Assembly: GCA_964402115.1 (NCBI GenBank)
Contig: CAYOBW010000177.1
Span: 1-14,775 of the forward strand
Length of the DNA: 14,775 bases
Reading direction: 5' to 3'
Source of the DNA: CAYOBW01 sp964402115
GTDB taxonomy: Bacteria > Verrucomicrobiota > Kiritimatiellia > UBA8416 > CAYOBW01
Every line of letters begins with the position of its first letter. Within the stretch, counting starts at the first letter, position 1. This document shows, in pieces, positions 6,696 to 13,483 of the stretch. Below the pieces are notes generated by a model. The model was not told the origin of the DNA, made no database searches, and saw only the letters and a program-made list of their open reading frames with translations. Position numbers and translations under genes: made by a program.

Positions 6696-8156
6696 CTACT
6701 TGCTCGCCGGACCTTCCACAGTCACATCGTTCCGCTGCGGCGTGCCGGGGGTGCTGCGGCCGTCGGCGATGTACTTCTCCAGCAATGCCGTCAGCCGTGC
6801 CACGACGTCGGGATGCTCCTGCCACACGTTGGCGCGTTCGCCAACCTCCGTGCGCATGTCGTAGAGCTGGACGGCCGGCAGCTCCTTGGCCGCGGGGCTG
6901 CCGGGCTTGGGGTCGCTCCAGCCGCCGGAGTGCCTGCACAGCGCGAGCTTCCACGGCCCCTGGCGGATGGCAAAGAAGCCGCCGATGGAGTGATGGACAA
7001 CCGCCTCGCGCAGCGGCCCCGTATCCTTGCCCAGCAGCGCCGGCAGGATGCTGACGCTGTCTTCGCCCGCGTTGTCGGGCAATTTGGCGCCCACGATGTC
7101 GGCGCAGGTGGCAAGCAGGTCGGTCAGGCAGATGGGCTGGTCGCTGCGGACGCCCGGCTTGACCTTGCCCGGCCAGCGGACGATGAACGGGACGCGGTGG
7201 CCGCCGTCGAAGATGTCGGCCTTGTACCCGCGCCGCCGCTCGCTGGCGAAATGCCCCTTGCGCTCCAGCTCTTCCGTGCCGGCCGCGGGCGAGCAGCCGT
7301 TGTCGCTCGTGAATACGACGAGCGTGTTGGCGGCCAGCCCCGTCGTGTCCAGCGCCTCCAGCACGGCGCCCACGCTGGCGTCGGTCTGCATGACGAAATC
7401 CCCGTAGGCGCTGAGCCCGCTCTTGCCCTGCCACGCCGCGGTCGGCACGATCGGCGTGTGCGGCGAAGCGAGCGGCAGGTAGAGGAAGAAGGGCTTCCCG
7501 TCCTGTTTGCGCAGCCCGATGAACTCGACGGCTTTCCGGGTCAGCGCCGGCAGCACGTCCACCGCCTCGAACCCCGGCGCCGCGGCGCCCTGGCGCACCC
7601 ACTTCTTCGCGGCCGTGGGCGCCTCGGTGAAGCGGTCGTTCTCGATGAAGGCGAAGGGGGGCATGTCGAGGGACGCGCTGATGCCGAAGTACGTGTCAAA
7701 GCCGCGCGTGGTGGGGCCGTCCAGGATGGGGCCGATCGCCTGCTTGTCCGCCGGCAGGGTCAGGCCGAGATGCCACTTGCCGAAGCAGGCCGTCGTATAG
7801 CCCTGCTGCTTCAGGAAGGCCGGCACCGTCAGGCGGTCGGCGGCGATGAGCGGCTTGCTGTAGCCACTGAGCACGCCGCGCTGCAGGTGCGTCCGCCAGT
7901 TGTAGCGGCCGGTCAGGATGCCGTAGCGCGTCGGCGTGCAGACCGCCGAACTGCTGTGCGCCTCGGTGAACGCCATCCCCGCGGCCGCGAGCTTGTCCAC
8001 GTGGGGCGTGGCGATCTTGCCGCGCTCGGGATTCAGCGTGTGGATATCGCCATAGCCGAGATCGTCGCAGAGTATGTAGACAATGTTCGGCTTGTCGGCG
8101 GCGTGCAAACCCGCCGCGAGACCGACCGCCCAAGCGAGGCTCATCCATGAACGCAT
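6696..8156 (-). CDS. Secreted cysteine-type sulfatase (arylsulfatase A-like, S1 family)
   Basis: 486 residues with a short signal peptide (MRSWMSLAWAVGLAAGLHAA) and a complete sulfatase domain. Metal ligands Asp31 and Asp32 lie in NIVYILCDDLGYGD. The maturation motif CTPTR with Cys73 and Arg77 must be converted to formylglycine for activity. GKWHLG (126-131, Lys127 and His129), SPHTP (231-235), TSDNG (283-287, Asp285 and Asn286) and GYKADIFDGGHRVP (310-323, Lys312) complete the site. It hydrolyses sulfate esters, probably on a polysaccharide in the periplasm or outside. The start is set by a strong ribosome-binding site; the frame stays open further upstream without a plausible leader. It is divergent from the HAD gene and convergent with the isomerase. 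The specific substrate cannot be named. No maturase with an intact active site is visible in the window. Confidence 0.96.
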   Translation of the reverse strand: MRSWMSLAWAVGLAAGLHAADKPNIVYILCDDLGYGDIHTLNPERGKIATPHVDKLAAAGMAFTEAHSSSAVCTPTRYGILTGRYNWRTHLQRGVLSGYSKPLIAADRLTVPAFLKQQGYTTACFGKWHLGLTLPADKQAIGPILDGPTTRGFDTYFGISASLDMPPFAFIENDRFTEAPTAAKKWVRQGAAAPGFEAVDVLPALTRKAVEFIGLRKQDGKPFFLYLPLASPHTPIVPTAAWQGKSGLSAYGDFVMQTDASVGAVLEALDTTGLAANTLVVFTSDNGCSPAAGTEELERKGHFASERRRGYKADIFDGGHRVPFIVRWPGKVKPGVRSDQPICLTDLLATCADIVGAKLPDNAGEDSVSILPALLGKDTGPLREAVVHHSIGGFFAIRQGPWKLALCRHSGGWSDPKPGSPAAKELPAVQLYDMRTEVGERANVWQEHPDVVARLTALLEKYIADGRSTPGTPQRNDVTVEGPASK

Positions 8157-8162
8157 CTCGTG

Positions 8163-8168
8163 CTCCTT
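8163..8168 (-). promoter_or_regulatory. Shine-Dalgarno sequence of the sulfatase
   Basis: On the minus strand AAGGAG ends 6 nt before the ATG at 8156. It decides that start over the open frame extending to 8282. Confidence 0.8.
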
Positions 8169-8211
8169 CCCGCCAGGCACTGGCGTGCCGCCCCTGTCAC
8201 CACAGCCGCGG

Positions 8212-8241
8212 AGCATAGACCGAGCGCCGCAACGGAGACAA
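8212..8241 (-). promoter_or_regulatory. Possible sulfatase promoter
   Basis: Reading the minus strand, TTGTCT (8241-8236) and TATGCT (8217-8212) are separated by 18 nt. They lie in the 134-bp divergent region between the sulfatase and HAD starts. TATGCT matches four of six -10 bases. The leader would be about 50 nt long and includes a small palindrome (GCCAG-GCA-CTGGC, 8172-8184). Pattern match only. Confidence 0.28.
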
Positions 8242-8290
8242 GCGCGTTGTGGTGTTGACAACCGGCCAAGCGCATGCCACACGCTGGTGT

Positions 8291-8977
8291 ATGCAAACGA
8301 GCCGCATCCGCCATGTCATCCTGGATTGGTCGGGCACGCTGGTTGACGACCTCGATCCGGTCCTCTGGAGCACGAATCACGTGCTTGCCGCCTGTGGCGC
8401 CCCGTCCCTGACGCGCGAGGAGTTCCGGGCGCAGTTCTGCCTGCCCGTGCGCAAGTTCTACGCCGGGCGTCTGCCGGACGTGCCCATGGCACGCCTGGAA
8501 GCGCTCTTCCTCGCCGCACACCCGGGGCACACGCACGCGATCCGGCTCCTGCCCCACGCGCGGGACTTCCTGGAGTTCTGCGTCGCGGCCGGCATCGGCA
8601 CGTACATCGCCAGCACGGTGGACCCCGACACCTACCACACCCACATGGCGCGACTCGATGCCGCCCGCTACATCACGCGCCCGTACCTTGGCATCGAGGA
8701 CAAGACGGTGACCATCCACCGCATCCTGGCCGAGAACGCCCTGGCGCCGGCAGAGACGCTGTTCGTGGGCGACATGGAGCACGACATCGAAGCCGGACGG
8801 GCCGGCCAGTTGCGCACGTGCGCCGTGCTGACCGGCTACAACGACGCCCCCCGCCTGCGCGCCATGGCCCCCGACTACGTGTGCGCCCATCTCGGCGAGC
8901 TGCAGGCCCTGCTCACGGCGCAGCCGGCGCCGCGGACACCGTTGTCAGTCCCTTTGCGACAACGCCACGCGCAATGA
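8291..8977 (+). CDS. HAD superfamily hydrolase with variant motif I (DWSGT)
   Basis: 228 residues with all four HAD landmarks. Motif I is VILDWSGTLVDD with nucleophile Asp12. Motif II is YIASTV (Ser108/Thr109), motif III includes Lys138 in IEDKTVTI, and motif IV is FVGDMEHDIEAGR with Asp161 and Asp165. A helical cap lies between motif I and II (about 20-88), giving the phosphoglycolate-phosphatase/phosphonatase-like subclass. The usual second aspartate of DxDGT is Ser14, so the general acid/base of standard phosphatases is missing. Phosphonoacetaldehyde hydrolase has Ala there (DxAGT), so a non-phosphatase or narrow-specificity reaction is possible. The start is uncertain: ATG 8291 fits the domain but lacks a ribosome-binding site, and GTG 8249 in frame would add 14 residues. 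The 3' end runs into the decayed toxin-antitoxin remnant. Confidence 0.86.
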   Translation: MQTSRIRHVILDWSGTLVDDLDPVLWSTNHVLAACGAPSLTREEFRAQFCLPVRKFYAGRLPDVPMARLEALFLAAHPGHTHAIRLLPHARDFLEFCVAAGIGTYIASTVDPDTYHTHMARLDAARYITRPYLGIEDKTVTIHRILAENALAPAETLFVGDMEHDIEAGRAGQLRTCAVLTGYNDAPRLRAMAPDYVCAHLGELQALLTAQPAPRTPLSVPLRQRHAQ

Positions 8978-8983
8978 CAGGGC

Positions 8984-9070
8984 ATGTTGATATCATTGCA
9001 TCATTTGTTGAACGGCATTGACGATGTCGCGGAAGTGCTGGCGGCCGCCGAGGGGGAGGACTTCCGGTGA
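8984..9070 (+). pseudogene. Possible antitoxin remnant upstream of the broken PIN toxin
   Basis: A short frame from ATG 8984 to TGA 9068-9070 encodes 28 residues ending in an acidic helical stretch (GIDDVAEVLAAAEGEDFR). Its stop codon overlaps the GTG/ATG start of the PIN-domain fragment (GGTGAGAATG), the spacing normal for VapB-VapC and related pairs. No DNA-binding N-terminal domain is present, so if real this is only the C-terminal end of an antitoxin. The evidence is the overlap and acidity, so the call is weak. Confidence 0.3.
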
Positions 9071-9202
9071 GAATGGCCGACGCGAATCTCCTCGTGTATG
9101 CCCATGTCACGTCTTTCAATCTAGAAACGGGAGTAGCCCTCCACCCCTTCTCTGCACATTCCCATCACCGTACCGGTGAGGACGCGGGCCTTTCGCCAGT
9201 CT

Positions 9203-9225
9203 CCCTCTCCCCGGCGGGGAGAGGG
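9203..9225. repeat. 10-bp-stem palindrome of a widespread intergenic type
   Basis: CCCTCTCCCC, loop GGC, GGGGAGAGGG, followed by CCGGGGTGAGGGGC. The sequence around it is a common bacterial intergenic repeat that yields the spurious peptide signature LTPALSP-x-GRG on the minus strand, as it does here (GLRPLTPALSPPGRGR). It lies within the broken PIN toxin. It could fold into a strong RNA hairpin in either orientation. Confidence 0.8.
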
Positions 9226-9420
9226 CCGGGGTGAGGGGCCGCAGGCCCATGCCGCGTAGGACCTGTCCGGCGGGAGCACGCAGGCGGGGCCGCGGATGCC
9301 AAGCCAGACCCTCCAATGGTGTCAGGAGACCTCGTGCGCTGCAAGAGTGACGGACGGCCCGAAGGGCTTGACGGGCCACTCTTCCCAGTCTCAGAGGAGT
9401 CTCGGACTCATCGAGGAGCC

Positions 9421-9446
9421 GAGATCCTTCGCTTCGCTCAGGATGA
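9421..9446. repeat. Dispersed repeat giving the HPERSEGSR / FAQDD junk-peptide signature
   Basis: The core GATCCTTCGCTTCGCTCAGG and its flanks translate as EILRFAQDDE on the plus strand and RHPERSEGSR on the minus strand. I recognise these as signatures of a repeat family scattered in intergenic DNA of many unrelated phyla. Its presence shows that the surrounding frames are not genes. It lies inside the broken PIN toxin, 3' of the previous palindrome. Confidence 0.75.
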
Positions 9447-9722
9447 CGAGCGCGTTTCGCGGAGTTGTTTGCATGACAGCACACTGGCCCTGCACGCCCC
9501 GTGCATGCCGGGAAGCTCAGCAAAACGACTCCATGGCGCGATCGCCCATTCGGGTGCGGAATTCCCCGGTCATACCAATGTGACCCGAATCCTCGGACGC
9601 CGTTCCGGCGCCACGACGGCGGGCCACGGACCTCACGCCCACGTGGCGCGCGAGCGATACGTGATTGCCAGGCCCCGTTTCACGGGCCTGCGCTGGGAGA
9701 ACCCCCTGGGGAAGTAGGCATC

Positions 9723-11366
9723 TCAATCCAAATGCGCCTTGGGCTTGCCGGCCTGGGCGTCGGTGACCTCGGGGGTGCCGGCGGCCGGGTCGTAGTAGCC
9801 CACGCCCAGCGCCTTGAGCCGGGCGAGCTGCGCGGGCAGGCGGGCCTGGAACGAGGCGAAATCCTTGCGCGCCGCGGGCGTCCAGGCGGACTCCGCGAGC
9901 GCGATGAGGCGCGGCCAGGTCATGAAGTCGCGCCGCGCCTGCGTGACCGTCGTCTCTGTCCAGAGGCACGCCTGCAGCCCCAGCACCTGCGCCTCGTCGG
10001 CAGCCGTAAGGTTCAGCCCCGCGGGAAAGGCATAGACATCCGCGAGCGGGTTGAAGCCGCCCCAGCGCCGGCCCACCTTGTGGCTGTCGTCCTGGACGAA
10101 GTCGAAGTAGCAGGGACGCCGCGGGCAAAGCACCACCGGGTAGCCCGCGTCCAACGCCGCGCGCAGCACCTGCGGCTTGTCGTGCCGCCACCAGAAGATG
10201 ACGGTCTGGTCGGTCGGCAGATTGCGGGCGGCGATCTCGTCCCACCCCGCGGTCTTGCAGCCCAGTCCGTTGATGGTGCCCGCCATGCGCCGGTTGAACC
10301 ACGCCTCGACCCCGGCGAGATCCTTCAGCCCCTCCTTCTGCATCAGCGCCTGCACGTCGGGGAGCTGCGTCCATTTCTGCCAGCCGAAATGCACCTCATC
10401 GCCGCCGAAGTGGATGACGCCGGCGTCGGGAAAGAGCGCAGCGACCTCCTTCAGAACGGTATCGAGGAACGCGAGGGTCTCGGCGCGCGCCGGGTTGAAG
10501 GTGAAATTCGGCCACTTGTCCGTGCGCCCCTTCTGCAGGAAGCCGCCGCCGTCGTGCTCGGGATAGGCCAGCACGGCCGCGTCGGCGTGGCCCGGCATGT
10601 CGATTTCGGGGACGATGGCGATGTTGCGCGCCCGGGCATAGGCCACGATGTCGCGAACCTCGGCCTGGGTGTAGAACTGCGCGGGCGCAGCGGGGCGGCG
10701 GTCCGTTTCGTTGCCGCGCGCGCCGCGGTCGGTCAGCTTGGGGTAGGCCTTGATCTCGATGCGCCAGCCGGGCGAGTCGGTCAGATGCCAGTGCAGGCGG
10801 TTGAGCTTGCAGGCCGCCAGCGCGTCGAGGAGCCGCTTGACGGACTCCGCCCCCGAGAAGTGCCGCGACTCGTCGAGCATGTAGCCGCGCCAGCCGAAGC
10901 GGGGCGCGTCGGCGATCTCCAGGCAGGGCAGCGTGCAGCCGCCGCCCTCGCGGGCCGCGCCGCGCAGCAGCTGCGCGACGGTCTGCAGGCCGTTGAAATG
11001 GCCGGCCGGCGTAGCGGCGTAGACGATCAGCGTCTCCGGCACGCTGCGCAGCGCGTAGCCCTCGCCGCGCGGTTTCTCCATCCCCGGCAGCACGGCATCC
11101 GCGCCCAGGAACTGGATCGCCGCGGGTGCATCCGCGGGCGCCAGGCGCACGGGCTGCCCGGCGGCGTCGGCAAGCGTGCGCAGGTAGAGCTCGCGGGCCT
11201 CCAGCGGCACGTAGGCGAAGGCGTCCGGCTTAAGCGTGTAGCGCCCCTCCTTCACGGTCACGGCGGCCGGCCGCGGCACGATGGCCGGCTCCTCCGCGGC
11301 CTGCGCGAGCGCCAGCGGCATGAGCAAAGCAACAAGGACCTGTGCGGATCGCCGAGTGGTGAACAT
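9723..11366 (-). CDS. Secreted beta-N-acetylhexosaminidase, glycoside hydrolase family 20
   Basis: 547 residues. A signal peptide (about 1-23: MFTTRRSAQV then a hydrophobic run ending ALAQAA) precedes an N-terminal GH20b-type domain (about 26-152) and the catalytic TIM barrel (about 155-510). Family hallmarks are FGWRGYMLDESRHF (157-170, Arg160), LNRLHWHLTDSPGWRIEIK (188-206), IVPEIDMPGHADA (251-263) and the catalytic pair Asp323-Glu324 in VIHFGGDEVHFGW (317-329). WW at 392-393 and the C-terminal LGLQACLWTETT (462-473) also fit. It removes terminal GlcNAc/GalNAc by substrate-assisted catalysis, outside the cytoplasm. The start at 11366 is chosen for its ribosome-binding site; an in-frame start at 11402 would overlap the serpin stop. 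It lies 32 nt after the serpin gene on the same strand, so the two are probably one transcript. The length is normal for the family and nothing is missing. Confidence 0.96.
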   Translation of the reverse strand: MFTTRRSAQVLVALLMPLALAQAAEEPAIVPRPAAVTVKEGRYTLKPDAFAYVPLEARELYLRTLADAAGQPVRLAPADAPAAIQFLGADAVLPGMEKPRGEGYALRSVPETLIVYAATPAGHFNGLQTVAQLLRGAAREGGGCTLPCLEIADAPRFGWRGYMLDESRHFSGAESVKRLLDALAACKLNRLHWHLTDSPGWRIEIKAYPKLTDRGARGNETDRRPAAPAQFYTQAEVRDIVAYARARNIAIVPEIDMPGHADAAVLAYPEHDGGGFLQKGRTDKWPNFTFNPARAETLAFLDTVLKEVAALFPDAGVIHFGGDEVHFGWQKWTQLPDVQALMQKEGLKDLAGVEAWFNRRMAGTINGLGCKTAGWDEIAARNLPTDQTVIFWWRHDKPQVLRAALDAGYPVVLCPRRPCYFDFVQDDSHKVGRRWGGFNPLADVYAFPAGLNLTAADEAQVLGLQACLWTETTVTQARRDFMTWPRLIALAESAWTPAARKDFASFQARLPAQLARLKALGVGYYDPAAGTPEVTDAQAGKPKAHLD

Positions 11367-11371
11367 CTTGA

Positions 11372-11377
11372 CTCCTT
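11372..11377 (-). promoter_or_regulatory. Shine-Dalgarno sequence of the GH20 gene
   Basis: AAGGAG on the minus strand, 5 nt before the ATG at 11366, within the 32-nt gap after the serpin stop. It supports this start and independent initiation within a serpin-GH20 transcript. Confidence 0.75.
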
Positions 11378-11398
11378 TCAGGCACGGCATGGGACACC

Positions 11399-12598
11399 TC
11401 ACGCGGTTGGATCGGCCAGGCGGCCGCAGAACAGGATGCTGCCGCTGCGGTTCTCGCGGATCAGGAACAGGAACGGATGGTCGGCGCGGAAGACCGGCAC
11501 GGGCTCCGGCTCGCGCATGCTTGTCGCCATCATGACCACGGCGGTCGCCGCCGCCGCTTCCGTACCCTCCTCGTTCACCTCGACGAAGGCCTTGTGGATG
11601 ACGGCGCCGATGAAGAGCTCGCGGCTGCCGTCCATGCCGGAGAAGTCGGCCTTCCCCGCCGCGAAGGCGTCCGGCATGCCCAGCGCGGCCAGCGCGTGGC
11701 CCAGGCTGAACTGCGCGGTCAGCTTAAACTTCGGGAAGAGAACCTGCACATCCCGCCGCCGCAGGCTGCTGCTCCAGGCCGCCAGGGTCTCGACCGTGAG
11801 CGCCTTTTCCAGGGCCGGCAGCCCGCCGTCGGTGCGCGGCAGCAGCACGAGCATGGAGAGGTCGTTGCCGGCGTAGGGCAGTTCGAGGATCTGCAAGCCG
11901 GGGACTTCGCCGTAGCCGAACTCGTCCTGCCGGGTCATCAGCCGCGCCTGCACGGTTTTGGTCGACGCCAGCCGGAACGGCGCCGACTGGGTCAGCGCGG
12001 GCTTGAAGGGGGCGGCCCAGTCGCCCTTGAAGTAGATCGCGTTGACCAGCACGAGGCGGGTGAGCGCGTCGAGAACACCCGGAGGAATGAGGTTGGTGAT
12101 CTTCCGGTTGGTCTGCGCTTCCACCCAGGTGTTGATGGTCTGGCGGGCCGGCTCGGCGGCGCGCACGTAGTCGAGCGGTGTGACGGTCGTGCCGTAGTGG
12201 GTCTTGCAGAGGTCAAGGTAGGCGGGCAGGAAGCGATAATCCTGCTGCGGCCAGAGGGCGTTCGCCACGCTCAGCTTGACCTTGCCCTTCTTTTGCACGG
12301 CTGCGAGATCGGCGGCCAGCGCCGCGAACGCGGGATGCAGCCGCTCCTGCCCCGGCCCAAAGTGCAGCGTGCGCGCCATCTGCTTCTCCGTTTCGCCGCG
12401 CGCGCCGCCGTAGGTCATCGCCAGGGCGGTCGAGACGCTGTACGGCGCATAGAACAGGTTCCCCTCCCCCGCGCGCAGCTGCGCGTACAGGTCGAGCGCG
12501 AAGGCCGTGTTGCCGGGAACCACCGACTCGCCGGCGCCGGCGCAAACGCCGGTGACCAGCAGGAACGCGAGGGCGGGTAAACGGAGACACGTTTGCAT
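11399..12598 (-). CDS. Secreted serpin A (serine protease inhibitor family I4), P1 Thr by register
   Basis: 399 residues: a signal peptide (about 1-22, ending GVCAGA) and a full serpin domain. Landmarks are NTAFALDLYAQL (30-41), YSVSTALAMTYGGARGET (53-70), LVLVNAIYFKGDW (182-194), MLVLLPR (249-255), the breach/hinge VNEEGTEAAAATAVVM (341-356) and the C-terminal FRADHPFLFLIRE (370-382). The small-residue hinge predicts an inhibitory serpin that traps proteases by loop insertion. Counting P15 as Gly345 puts P1 at Thr359 and P1' at Ser360, with the loop reading VVMMATSMREPEPVPVF. The stretch after P1' is two residues longer than in serpin B. The target would prefer small or uncharged P1 residues (elastase- or subtilisin-like), but this is inference and P1 may be shifted. 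It precedes GH20 by 32 nt. The start is chosen for AAGGAG at 12605-12610. Confidence 0.95.
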   Translation of the reverse strand: MQTCLRLPALAFLLVTGVCAGAGESVVPGNTAFALDLYAQLRAGEGNLFYAPYSVSTALAMTYGGARGETEKQMARTLHFGPGQERLHPAFAALAADLAAVQKKGKVKLSVANALWPQQDYRFLPAYLDLCKTHYGTTVTPLDYVRAAEPARQTINTWVEAQTNRKITNLIPPGVLDALTRLVLVNAIYFKGDWAAPFKPALTQSAPFRLASTKTVQARLMTRQDEFGYGEVPGLQILELPYAGNDLSMLVLLPRTDGGLPALEKALTVETLAAWSSSLRRRDVQVLFPKFKLTAQFSLGHALAALGMPDAFAAGKADFSGMDGSRELFIGAVIHKAFVEVNEEGTEAAAATAVVMMATSMREPEPVPVFRADHPFLFLIRENRSGSILFCGRLADPTA

Positions 12599-12604
12599 AA
12601 CCAA

Positions 12605-12610
12605 CTCCTT
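12605..12610 (-). promoter_or_regulatory. Shine-Dalgarno sequence of serpin A
   Basis: AAGGAG on the minus strand, 6 nt before the ATG at 12598. The flanking CAAGGAGT is shared with serpin B, so the duplication included the ribosome-binding site. It favours this start over the in-frame ATG at 12628. Confidence 0.78.
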
Positions 12611-12703
12611 GTTCGATGCGCACTGCACAGGTGAACGCCCAAGCCGCAGCCGTCAGCGACGCGGAAGCTCGCGCGGCTCATGACCGTCCGCCCCATGCGC
12701 CGC

Positions 12704-12733
12704 ATACTAGCGCGCTCGCCCCGCATCGGGCAA
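12704..12733 (-). promoter_or_regulatory. Possible promoter of the serpin A-GH20 operon
   Basis: On the minus strand TTGCCC (12733-12728) and TAGTAT (12709-12704) are 18 nt apart, about 105 nt upstream of the serpin A start. Each box matches four of six consensus bases. This is the most AT-containing stretch of the leader. Pattern match only. Confidence 0.25.
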
Positions 12734-12876
12734 GCCGCGTCGCGACGCCAAAAGCGGAGAATTGTGGAAAGAACCTGATTGCGATCGCTGCAACATCGCC
12801 CCGCTCCCCCATGGCGCCGGTATCTGGCCGGTGCTGACGCTGCCAAAAGCGGCGCATGCGGCTTTACGCCGCCTTC

Positions 12877-12942
12877 ACTGGGAGCGGGGGCGTCCCGCCC
12901 CCGCAGCGAGAACACCGGGGGCGAGACGCCCCCGCTCCCAGT
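12877..12942. repeat. REP/BIME-like inverted pair with 27-nt arms
   Basis: Arms at 12877-12903 and 12916-12942 are reverse complements with a single mismatch, around a 12-nt centre. Each arm contains its own hairpin (CGGGGGCG, 3-nt loop, CGCCCCCG), so the element can fold as two small hairpins or one long stem. This two-level symmetry is the layout of REP-iREP pairs mobilised by REP-associated tyrosine transposases (TnpA-REP/RayT). The G runs could also form a quadruplex. No transposase is present in the window. Confidence 0.85.
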
Positions 12943-13123
12943 TGCCGCGAAGGTAGACGACAACGAGTACGAGTACGATTCGGAAAAGCACCGCGGTAGA
13001 ATGCATCAACACGCCCTGAAGGCGCTGGCACGTAGTTAAGGGGTTCCCAGCCCTCCCTGTGCGACCGCATCAAGGCAGGTTCCGGGATCCACCGAACGGC
13101 GCGCCTGCGCAGCAAAGCCAGTA

Positions 13124-13146
13124 CAGCGGGGGCTACGAACCCGCTG
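13124..13146. repeat. Short palindrome in the serpin spacer
   Basis: CAGCGGG (13124-13130), 9-nt loop, CCCGCTG (13140-13146), with a flanking GCCA/TGGC that can extend the stem across a 2-nt bulge. The sequence differs from the other two repeats in the interval. No function can be assigned. Confidence 0.55.
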
Positions 13147-13303
13147 GCGAGGTAGGCGGGACGGATGGGAGGTGACAGACGGTGCTCCTGCGCCGTCCTC
13201 CCCTTTCCGCACAATCTTCAAGGCCGTGCGGTCCCATGCGGGCTGGAATCGCTCGGAGAATACCTCACGACGGGAGGGATGGCGCGTCAGTGACGAAGGG
13301 GGC

Positions 13304-13379
13304 GATAACGGCGGGGACCGCCGTCTCCACGCCTCGTCGCTTGCCCACGCCCTGGAGACGGCCGTCCCCGGCCGTTATT
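13304..13379. repeat. Imperfect inverted repeat, arms of 26 and 27 nt
   Basis: The left arm 13304-13329 (ATAACGG ... CCGTCTCCA) and right arm 13353-13379 (TGGAGACGG ... CCGTTATT) are near-exact reverse complements, with small indels and mismatches in the central GC part and a 23-nt loop. It is unrelated in sequence to the 12877-12942 element. It would make a large hairpin in RNA, or could be a second REP family or a decayed mobile element end pair. Confidence 0.7.
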
Positions 13380-13466
13380 TGCGGTGCAAGTACCCTGCAT
13401 CACCAACGCCTGCCGCGACGGAATACCACGGTGTGCGCTACGGCGTCGCCCGCTAGCTCTACGAAA

Positions 13467-13483
13467 GTGAGGGGCTCCCCCAC
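13467..13483 (-). terminator. Probable intrinsic terminator of serpin B
   Basis: On the minus strand a 7-bp stem (GTGGGGG / CCCCTCAC region, one G-U pair, 3-nt loop) begins 4 nt after the serpin B stop codon and is followed by TTT (13466-13464). The U-tract is short, so termination may be weak. Confidence 0.42.

Larger units (their letters stand above)
9067..9717 (+). pseudogene. Decayed VapC-like PIN-domain toxin, middle replaced by dispersed repeats
   Basis: The first codons, GTG 9067 or ATG 9073, read MADANLLVYAHVTSFN. This is the usual PIN start (D-A-N-L-L-x-Y-A-H) with the first catalytic aspartate. The reading then turns into repeat-derived sequence and stops at 9232-9234. In the same frame further on, about 9577-9717, comes RILGRRSGAT, HAHVARERYVIA and RFTGLRWENPLGK, followed by TAG. 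This resembles the C-terminal half of the VapC subfamily that ends in (F)PGLRW-x-NPL. Compared with intact members the last part lacks the T-D-R-x-F-A segment, and about 40-60 central residues are gone. Roughly 450 bp of palindromes and low-information sequence sit in between. I infer a toxin broken by repeat insertion or replacement and then eroded. It cannot be active. Confidence 0.55.

Noticed and set aside
8255..8260. Perfect TTGACA before the HAD gene as a -35 box
   Set aside because: No acceptable -10 hexamer lies 16-18 nt downstream, and it is only 30 nt from the chosen start. Treated as chance.
8974..9021. 15-codon frame overlapping the HAD stop as ATGA
   Set aside because: It is too short, with no family resemblance. 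The overlap alone is not enough to call a gene.
9116..9523. Minus-strand open frame of 135 codons in the repeat block
   Set aside because: It contains the junk signatures LTPALSP-x-GRG and RHPERSEGSR, so it is translated repeat DNA, not a gene.
9501..11876. Very long plus-strand open frame opposite GH20
   Set aside because: It is an antisense shadow caused by high GC third positions in GH20 and serpin A, with no domain and no start signal.
12844..12950. Possible CRISPR-like array from the repeated G/C-rich blocks
   Set aside because: There is one inverted pair only, with no direct repeats at regular spacing and no cas genes.
12965..12976. GAGTAC tandem reading NEYEYD, resembling a tail seen in some small four-helix proteins
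   Set aside because: There are only two repeat units and no recognisable protein body around it. At most a very short relic.
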